Part shown: in pieces, positions 56,897 to 64,000 of the stretch | Layout of the letters: every line of letters begins with the position of its first letter | Position numbering within the stretch: position 1 is the first letter of the stretch | Assembly: GCA_022225965.2 (NCBI GenBank) | Contig: JAKJXP020000029.1 | Coordinates: 310,001 to 374,000, forward strand | Reading direction: 5' to 3' | Origin: Diatrype stigma | Lineage: Eukaryota > Ascomycota > Sordariomycetes > Xylariales > Diatrypaceae | DNA length: 64,000 nucleotides | Translations under genes and position numbers: made by a program | Notes under the pieces: model-generated | The model's input: only the letters and a program-made list of their open reading frames with translations | Told to the model about the DNA's origin: nothing | The model's database searches: none

Positions 56897-59338
56897 ATGT
56901 CTTCCCTTCGTCTAACAATTGAAGATGGTCAATTCCGAGATAGCTATGGCAGATATGTCGTACTGAGGGGTATCAATGTTGCCGGCGATGCCAAGTTACC
57001 AAGCGAACCAGAACAACCTTCTCATGTGTCCGACGATTTCTTTGATGGCGATAATGTTCGATTCCACAGCCGGCCGTTTCGAAAAGAAGATGCGCACATC
57101 CATTTCTCCCGCTTAAAACGATTCGGTTATAACACTATCCGTTATGTCTTCACTTGGGAAGCGATCGAGGCGGCCGGCCCGGGCAAGTACGACGAGGTGT
57201 GGATAGAGCATACGATCGAGATATTGCGCGTTGCAAAAGACTATGGCTTCTATATATTCATGGACCCTCACCAGGATGTGGTAAGCCTCTGTGACCTGCC
57301 ATGATACTCTAGTGATCATCATGGGCAACGATAACCGTATGCGATGCGCCCCGGCCTCAGTTTGTTAATTTCTTGTTCTTGTAGTGGTCCCGTCACTGTG
57401 GAGGTTCCGGTGCTCCCATGTGGACAGTATACGCCTGCGGTTTGAATCCGCAAAGCTTTGCCGCCACCGAGGCTGCTATCGTCCATAATACCTACCCCGA
57501 GCCCGAGAACTTCCCCAAGATGATATGGTCTACCAACTACAATCGACTTGCCGCCGCTACCATATTCACCTTATTCTTCGCGGGGCGGGACTTCGCGCCT
57601 AAGTGTATAATAGATGGCCAGAATATCCAAGATTACCTCCAGGGACATTTCATACGGGCCTGTGGCCATCTTGCCAAGAGGATCCATGAGGCTGGTGATA
57701 TCGAGAACGACGTCGTGTTCGGGTGGGAGAGTCTGAACGAGCCCAATCGGTGTATGATCGGACATGCCGATCTCAGCGTGATCCCAAGCGAACAGAATCT
57801 CAAGAAGGGCACCTGTCCCACGCTGTGGCAGTGTATGCTATTAGGGTCTGGCCGCGCCTGCGAGGTGGATAGTTGGGACATGGGTGGCCTAGGGCCTTAC
57901 AAGGTGGGACGGACCTTGATCGATCCCCATGGCGAAATTGCCTGGCTGCCGGAAGATTATGACGACTCGAGATATGGGTGGAAACGCGACGAAGGGTGGA
58001 AAATGGGAGAATGTCCATGGGCGCAGCATGGCGTTTGGGACCCGTCCAAGGATACGCTGCTGAGGAAGGATTACTTTGCGAAAACCCCCACCACCGGGAA
58101 GGCTCTGAACTCTGAAGCTTTTACGAATACGTACTTCATGGAATTTTACAGGTCCTACCGTGACACCATACGAGCGATCCACAAGGATGCCATTATGCTC
58201 TGTCAACCACCAGTCTTGGAAATACCACCTAGCATCAAGGGGACCGAAGATGACGATCCCAAGATGGTGTATGCCCCGCACTATTACGATGGTATCACGC
58301 TAATGACGAAGCATTGGAACCGTACGTGGAACGTGGATGTTCTAGGCGTGCTTCGCGGGAAGTACTTACATCCCGCGTTCGCTATCAAGATTGGAGAGAC
58401 GGCTATTCGAAACTGCTTCAAAGATCAACTGGCGGCCATAAGAAAGGAGGGTCTTGACTATATGGGAAATCATCCATGCATATTGACGGAATTTGGAATT
58501 CCCTACGACATGGACGATCAGCATGCCTACAAGACGGGTGATTATTCGAGCCAATCTGCCGCTATGGACGCCAACCATTTTGCGGTCGAGGGTGCCCATA
58601 TAGAAGGCTACACCTTGTGGCTATATGCGGCAACGGTAAGAATCCCTGCCATTTATGATTTACGCATTGGACTCACAAGCATTATAGAACGATCACAGCC
58701 GTGGGGACCAATGGAATGGCGAGGATCTGTCCATCTTCTCGGTGGATGATCAGACCCTCCCTGTCACTGCCGTACCTCGGACGCCAGACGCTTCGTCTCC
58801 TACGAGCAATTCCCGGAAAGAGGTGGATGATGGCACGGCCGTGACGCCGGATAACCTGAGGCGGACATTGACAAACCCCTCAATTTCTTCCGAGCCATCC
58901 AGTCTAAAGCCGGAGCTTACGAACGCCCCGGGATACCGAGCGGCGGAAGCTTACGTGCGCCCGGCCCCCATCTACACCAATGGGTATATCACGGACTACG
59001 TATTCGATCTGAAAAAGTGCGAGTTCACGCTGAACCTCGACGCGACCAAGCTTCCGTCCGACGATCAGCCCACCACCGTCTTCCTTCCCGACTACCACTT
59101 CCCCGTGGAGCAGTGCACCGTCGTGGTCAGCGGTGGCAAGTGGGAAATCAGCACCGACGACGACGAGCGCGCCCTCGTTCAGAAGCTACGGTGGTGGCAT
59201 AGTGACGGGCCCCAGAGCCTCCGGATCACGGGCGTCGTCAGGGCGCACAACACCCCTGTCGGTTCCGCTGAAGATGCCGGGTACTTGGAACAGTGCCAGC
59301 AGTATGGAGTCAGTTTGCGGGATTGCAATGTGATGTGA
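56897..59338 (+). CDS. GH5 EGCrP-type glucosylceramidase / steryl beta-glucosidase
   Basis: Exons 56897-57280, 57385-58635 and 58688-59338, phase 0 at both junctions; 761 residues. The N-terminus DGQFRDSYGRYVVLRGINVAGDAKLP is the start of the GH5 barrel. WSRHCGGSGAP begins exon 2. WESLNEPNRCM holds the acid/base Glu (about 247) and ILTEFGIPYDMDD the nucleophile Glu (about 497). The C-terminal exon forms a beta-sandwich (ITDYVFDLKKCEFTLNL; TTVFLPDYHFP). There is no signal peptide, in line with the intracellular EGCrP1/EGCrP2 enzymes of fungi. Known reactions in that group: hydrolysis of glucosylceramide or ergosteryl glucoside; which one applies here cannot be read from sequence. GTAAGC and GTAAGA donors are regular. 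Confidence 0.93.
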
Positions 59339-61578
59339 GTCGTGTGATGCGATGCAAGACAATTAGACACATGCATGCACACATACGCATCTACATACTT
59401 GGGTACACAGGCGCTCTGCCTTGTAGCCAGAAGCAGCCGCCGTAACAGTATGACGACGACAGGGGACCAGAAACTCGGGACTTAGATATATAGACACTCT
59501 TGTTAGAATACCTGGTCTTCATAGCGACAGATACGGACACAAATCCGGGCACAGACGCCAACAGAAAATCGCATTGCAGGCGAAGCAATTGGGATGGGTA
59601 TCACTTGAGGGCGTTGGGACTGCAGTTTGAGGGTACAAAGCGCATATGCACATACTTTGTCTTCGAGCATCTTAACCTAAGCCTGTGTGTGGGCACTTAC
59701 CACAAACCTACCCTAAGGTACTAAGCCGACTTGTCCTGCGCACCTCATCGAGTAATACGTCGCCGCCCCCAATGCGTCTTACACTCTCCTCTCATACTGC
59801 CCTTTTCCTCTGGGGGCAGAGAGTCAAACCTGCAAGGCACAACAGCGAGCTTCCATTGAACCAATCGAAGCTTGCTTGGCGTGAGGTAGGTACAAATCGT
59901 ATTACACATAAAGGACCAGGCAAGCTAGATTGGGCGCGCAATACTCGTGATATGTCGATATATCGATGTGTAGACTGCAGCTGATGGCTCAGCACATGGA
60001 CATGTGAGTTCGTGGGTAGGTACGTAGGTGAGTACCTAAGTAGTCAGCAAACCCATTAGCATAACATAGGTATCGTGAAGTGAAATGCGTTTAGGTAGAC
60101 ATGGTCACGGCAACTTTGAAGTCCTGTTCAAGGCTGGGCGGGCTTCTATTAAGCCCGATATTTCACCATCAAGCTGCTAACTCCGTAGGCTCCTGACTTG
60201 TCATAATGATGTATCCGCGCCCGTCGATACGACTTAATAACCACACCGGCCCCTATGACCTTATCGTACCTATGGGAAGAGAGGAGTAATGTAGCTGGGT
60301 AATCCCATTGCATCATATACGACGCAAGCAAGCATGCGCGGACGCTGCTGCAGCTCACTGCAGCGGACGAGAAGCGGACAAGCGTAGTAGGCGCTTGTAG
60401 ACCTGGACGGGATCGGACCGCGCTCGGTATTGGTTGGCTGCTCCAGCCTCAGTATGTAGCTATATTGCGTTGCATCGGACGTGAGGTGGTAGCTGGATAG
60501 CACGCGATACCCTCCCTGGCTTGCCTGCATGTGTCCATATATTTATCTTTCCAATCATCCATCCACCCGTTTTCGTTGACCTACGCTGCGGTCCCGTTGG
60601 TAACTTGGTAGCTCCAAGCTTTCCTTTGCTTTTTCCGGTTCAGACTGAAATCATCCGCCTGGTTTTTTGCAAGAGGAAAACGTGCTATAATTTGAAACTT
60701 GATAGCTTTTTGCCCAATTGGCCATTTACCTTCTTGATAGAGGGTCGGAAAATTGTTGGTGTATACTAGGTAGGTAGGCGAGTATATTTATCTCTTTCCC
60801 CCTTTCTTTCGTGGTGGACCAACCCAACTTCACTTATCATGCCCTCCTGGTCGGTCTACCACCACTGACAGTTATCGGTCTCGGGTTTGTAATGTCGGGT
60901 TAGTCATTTCACAACTGTCGATGTAGGCATATATGTATCTAGTACTCGGGACAGTTCTCGTGTTATTAGGTTCGAAAGATTCATGCAAGTGTCAACTTAG
61001 ATACCTGTAGCAACCTGGCCTACTAGCCCACTTATATATACAACATGTATGTGGATATACGTGTAGTTGACACTGGACGAATGCAGAGCTTCAGATGGTA
61101 TTTACTCGTCTTCATATATACCTAGGTATACAGTTACTTTCCCTTTCGCAGTTTAATCTGTATCTCGTTAAGTCGGGCCAAACTCGCAACTTATATGTCT
61201 CATATTCTCTTTTCATGTATGGTAGTCAAGTTGTAACTACGTATTGACAGATTGACAGATTGACATTAATTAAGCGCGTAGCCGCCAACGCGGCACTATC
61301 CATGGATGTCTCCTCGCTCGTTTACACCGAGACCCTTTTTCGCCTTCTTTTATCCTTGAACTTACGAGACTTTGCTTCATAGATGGGGACCAGAAAACCG
61401 GGACCAACACCCGAACCCTAGCTCCATCCCTTGTCTTAACTGTCCCGAAGCGGCTTCGTGTGTTGAAAGCGAACTGCTAAAGGACGGCAAAGGACTTTGC
61501 TACATCATTTGCGCTAATCCCGAACAAGGTCGGTATATCTTGAAACGAACGAAAATCCACACCTGCACCTGCATATCC
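59339..61578. other. 2.2-kb intergenic region, no gene seen
   Basis: AT-rich, with TAGGTA/ACCTAGGTA motifs (near 60015, 60765, 61127). A CGGGCTT-CTATT-AAGCCCG hairpin lies at about 60140-60158, and TTGACAGA repeats at 61245-61265. No RNA gene or protein domain recognised. Confidence 0.6.
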
Positions 61579-61587
61579 AGTTAGGCA
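61579..61587. repeat. left target-site duplication AGTTAGGCA
   Basis: Nine bases directly beside the left TIR, repeated exactly in the same orientation beside the right TIR at 62119-62127. Confidence 0.9.
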
Positions 61588-61647
61588 CAATCCGCCTATA
61601 CACACCGGACAAAAACGATATACACACCGGACATTAACCGCATTTGG
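61588..61647 (+). repeat. left terminal inverted repeat (60 bp)
   Basis: Exact reverse complement of 62059-62118. Holds the 14-bp motif TATACACACCGGAC at 61597-61610 and 61619-61632. Confidence 0.95.
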
Positions 61648-61807
61648 TAAGGTTAGCGCATGAGCCACCCGTGCCACACCTTAAGCCACCTTCAAGCCTG
61701 GCACCCTCTAAGTCACTCCCTAACATCCACCACTTACCTACATACTACCTACCTACACCTACACCTACACATACGCCAGCACCGCCAGTGCGCAGCGCTA
61801 CAGTTGC

Positions 61808-61861
61808 GGGTTAGGGTTAGGTCCCGTGCAAAGATACGGGTTAGTTAGGGTTAGGGTTAGG
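61808..61861 (+). repeat. interstitial telomeric repeats (TTAGGG)
   Basis: Two short blocks, GGGTTAGGGTTAGG at 61808-61821 and GGGTTAGTTAGGGTTAGG-type sequence at 61838-61861, 16 bp apart. The unit equals the usual filamentous-fungus telomere repeat. Confidence 0.92.
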
Positions 61862-61950
61862 TCCGGGGGGTTTGGGGGGACGGTGGGAGTCCCCCCATTT
61901 GGGTATATGTATGTAATTGTGCTGTGAAGGTATTGGTGATGTGTTGTTGG

Positions 61951-62034
61951 GTGTATTAGGTGGTGTATTAGGTGGTGTATTAGGTGGTGTATTAGGTGGT
62001 GTGTTAGGTGGTGTGTTAGGCTGTGAGATAGGTG
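61951..62034 (+). repeat. 12-bp minisatellite GTGTATTAGGTG (seven units)
   Basis: Four perfect units of GTGTATTAGGTG followed by GTGTGTTAGGTG, GTGTGTTAGGCT and GTGAGATAGGTG. The unit contains TTAGG, so it may derive from the telomeric repeats next to it. Confidence 0.92.
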
Positions 62035-62058
62035 GTGGATGGGTAATGTGGAGTGCGT

Positions 62059-62118
62059 CCAAATGCGGTTAATGTCCGGTGTGTATATCGTTTTTGTCCG
62101 GTGTGTATAGGCGGATTG
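62059..62118 (-). repeat. right terminal inverted repeat (60 bp)
   Basis: Exact reverse complement of 61588-61647. Confidence 0.95.
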
Positions 62119-62127
62119 AGTTAGGCA
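62119..62127. repeat. right target-site duplication AGTTAGGCA
   Basis: Exact copy of 61579-61587, directly beside the right TIR. Confidence 0.9.
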
Positions 62128-62847
62128 AGCTGGCAACCTTGGAAACTGATAGGCCATGGGCCGACACACTAGCTCGAAGGCGCCAAGACGACCAATGATC
62201 ATGCAAGAAAGATTCCCATGTTACCTCCTTAGGCATGTACTGAACGGGCAACTCTTAGGTACCTCACGTATATGCAGCCCCTCTGCTAGCTCAGTGTATG
62301 TACATGTATGTATATTCTGAGACCCGTGGCAGCGTGGGCAGTCCAGGCAGTGTGGGCAGAACTCGTAATCGAGCCCCTCCTTTCCGTCCCCCTGCCTCGA
62401 CCGCAGTACTACGAGTCTACGACGAGCTGTCTGGGCTGTGTAGGCACGCCTACTGGAACCACCGCTAGCTACTGTACTTAGCCAACGTCCCTACATACCT
62501 AGTACTAGTACCTCCTAACTAAAGAGCTAAAAGTCAATTGGGGTTCCAACTCCCATTTTCTCTTCGTCACTGTTCGTTCCAAGCGATATTCCCAATCGGC
62601 CGATTTCCGTCTTCCTGTACTCCCGTTCTGTATATTATCTCCAAACTACTCCCTACCATTGATGCTTGTCTTAGTCGCCCCCGAATTGGCTCTTGCTTAA
62701 TCCGTACTCTCACCACTATTGTTTGTCACCCCTGGTTGTCATACATATTGATACGTCGTGATTAGCTGGTTAGGTAGTGAGCGACGGGTAGAAGTTATCC
62801 CTGCAGCCATCGAATATCGAATTGCTGGTTGGTGCTGGACAGAATCA

Positions 62848-62937
62848 ACCACAACCACAACCACATTCACATTCACATCCACATCCACATCCACATCCAC
62901 ATCCACATCCACATCCACATCCGCATCCGCATCCACC
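62848..62937. repeat. (CACATC)n hexanucleotide microsatellite
   Basis: CCACAA units shade into CACATT, then more than eight CACATCs, then GCATCC. Reads through in all frames. Confidence 0.92.
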
Positions 62938-63494
62938 ACTCACTGCCTTGACTACCAAACATGCGATGCCCCATCAGAGACCGGGAACACTGAAGTCTCT
63001 GCGCAATCGCTGAACCTGAGGTCGAGCACTTCGGTTTCGTCACATCGAACAATGATTGCTGAACGTACTAGAGTTGTCATCCATAATAATAATTAGGGCC
63101 GGAAGGTCGACCTCGCCGACAGCGTTCGCGGGATCAAGACAATTAATGATATACTAATCACGAATACTCGTCTTTTCCATGGTGCTATTGTCTTATTAAA
63201 GACTGGCTCGAATCGACGCCACGATCCTGTTGCCGAATTCCGATCCTTCTCATGATTTCTCCGTCTTGCTACCTCCTTTGTCACGAATCCTTCCATCCAC
63301 CCCCTAGCTTGCAACTCGTTCGCGGCAGACATATACAGCTACGCAGTTCCCTGCTTGAAAGGGCAGGTTCGAAACACATATAGCTAGCGACGGAGACATC
63401 GCCGACCATCACCCAGTCGTATCCCGCCGCTTAGCTTAACCGTCAGCTATAGGCCTGGCTCTACTTCCAGTGAAATTGTCTGTCTAGGAGCGTA

Positions 63495-63530
63495 GGCGAA
63501 CGACCCCGAGACGGGTCCCCGTCGTTCGCC
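63495..63530 (+). promoter_or_regulatory. stem-loop directly before a start codon
   Basis: GGCGAACGAC (63495-63504) pairs perfectly with GTCGTTCGCC (63521-63530), and the loop holds a second small stem CCCG-AGA-CGGG. The 3' arm ends at the base before the ATG at 63531. If present in the mRNA leader it should slow scanning ribosomes (inference). Confidence 0.6.
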
Positions 63531-64000
63531 ATGTATCAAAATACCCAGCGGGATCCTTCGCGGCCGCCCTTCCAAGTGCCGCCGCCGCCGCCCATGTCTC
63601 CCCCTAATCCGAACCAGTTAAACGCTACGATGGTGAACATCCCCCCGCCACCTCCCAGATACCCGAGCGCTCCCACGTCGACCGGAAACGTCTTGATACC
63701 TCCGCCGCCCGGCCCTCCTCCCGGGCCTGCCCCTGGAACGCAGACATGGCAAGGGAACTGGGGTAGGACATATGATCCGCGCATCGGATACGCCATCCCG
63801 CCTCCACCACCCAATGGCCAACCGGCCGCCTACAACCCGCAGCTCCATACTAAAACCTCGGCCGCTACTCTCCAAATACCACCGCCTCCACCACCGGCCC
63901 AATCCCAGCCGAATAACGAAGGCATGTCTGCCACGTACATCCCCGGCGGCATGTCGGCCACGTATATCCCGGGCGGAGGCGACACTTATGGAGAAGGCGT
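63531..64000 (+). CDS. proline-rich N-terminus of a large protein (possible Bck1-type MAPKKK), cut by window
   Basis: Open from the ATG at 63531 to the last base (156 codons) with no stop. The peptide starts MYQNTQRDPSRPPFQVPPPP and is made of poly-Pro blocks (IPPPPPRYP, LIPPPPGPPPG, AIPPPPPNG, QIPPPPPA), with WQGNWGRTYDPRIGY in the middle. It then has two copies of MSATYIPGG, followed by GDTYGEG. This pattern resembles, from memory, the N-terminus of fungal cell-wall-integrity MAPKKKs (Bck1/MkkA), whose kinase domain would lie far downstream, outside the window. The poly-Pro blocks are possible SH3 or profilin ligands. Identity is uncertain; that it is a real gene is well supported by the long biased open frame and codon use. 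A stem-loop abuts the start codon. Confidence 0.6.
   Translation, partial: MYQNTQRDPSRPPFQVPPPPPMSPPNPNQLNATMVNIPPPPPRYPSAPTSTGNVLIPPPPGPPPGPAPGTQTWQGNWGRTYDPRIGYAIPPPPPNGQPAAYNPQLHTKTSAATLQIPPPPPPAQSQPNNEGMSATYIPGGMSATYIPGGGDTYGEG

Larger units (their letters stand above)
61588..62118. mobile_element. non-autonomous TIR transposon (Mutator-like MITE), 531 bp
   Basis: Perfect 60-bp terminal inverted repeats (61588-61647 and 62059-62118, outer ends CAATCCGCC) flanked by a perfect 9-bp direct duplication, AGTTAGGCA. Long TIRs with a 9-bp duplication are typical of Mutator-like elements. Each TIR holds two copies of TATACACACCGGAC spaced 22 bp apart, which look like transposase binding sites. 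The 411-bp core has no transposase gene but contains TTAGGG repeats (61808-61861), G-runs (61863-61897) and a 12-bp minisatellite (61951-62034). The complete identity of the TIRs and of the duplication indicates recent insertion. hAT elements (8-bp duplication) fit less well. Confidence 0.88.
62128..63530. other. 1.4-kb intergenic region, no gene seen
   Basis: Holds a (CACATC)n microsatellite and the leader of the last gene with its hairpin. Short frames over the microsatellite (poly-Ser-Thr, poly-His-Pro, poly-Asp-Val) are repeat artefacts. Confidence 0.6.

Noticed and set aside
61798..62202. 134-codon frame rich in THHLIH/PPNT repeats
   Set aside because: Translation of the minisatellite and telomeric repeats inside the transposon.
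62758..63096. Ser-Thr, His-Pro and Asp-Val repeat frames
   Set aside because: Translations of the (CACATC)n microsatellite in different frames and strands.

Overview
The window is nuclear DNA of a filamentous ascomycete (Pezizomycotina). Genes carry one to four short GT-AG introns (about 50-220 nt), are spread over both strands without operons, and match conserved fungal housekeeping families. Intergenic DNA is rich in ACCTAGGT/TAGGTA motifs and TTAGGG-type telomeric repeats occur. A Sordariomycete origin is my inference from the overall look; the genus cannot be named from the sequence.

Layout. 1-1.2 kb: 3'-truncated AIF-like FAD oxidoreductase (-). 2.2-6.7 kb: VPS41 (-), divergent from APC1/BimE (+) at 7.8-13.7 kb. 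14.6-16.1 kb: orphan protein with an N-terminal coiled coil (+). 17.0-22.2 kb: secreted GH79 and GH43 enzymes (both -) with a degenerate two-domain gene between them. 23.8-26.9 kb: eIF3e (-), divergent from mitochondrial ribosomal protein IMG2/mL49 (+). 27.4-32.4 kb: diaminopropionate ammonia-lyase-like PLP enzyme (-), arylamine N-acetyltransferase (+), RNase H protein (+). 33.2-36 kb: O-methyltransferase relic, a small Gly/Ser/Gln-rich gene, a split tRNA-Arg. 36.4-38.4 kb: four-exon GMC oxidoreductase (-). 38.4-44.6 kb: gene desert ending in a dense minisatellite cluster. 44.6-47.5 kb: long coiled-coil protein (+). 50.1-54.7 kb: SKI3 (-). 56.9-59.3 kb: GH5 EGCrP-type beta-glucosidase (+). 61.6-62.1 kb: a small transposon with perfect 60-bp TIRs and a 9-bp target duplication, carrying telomeric repeats. 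63.5 kb to the end: proline-rich N-terminus of a gene running off the window, possibly a Bck1-type MAPKKK.

The genes do not form one pathway. Core functions cover vacuole tethering (VPS41), cell cycle (APC1), translation (eIF3e), mitoribosome (IMG2) and RNA decay (SKI3). Accessory functions cover carbohydrate breakdown (GH79, GH43), glycolipid turnover (GH5), and oxidation or detoxification (GMC, NAT, AIF-like). The most unusual item is the non-autonomous, Mutator-like TIR element at 61,588-62,118, whose 411-bp core holds TTAGGG repeats, G-runs and a 12-bp minisatellite.
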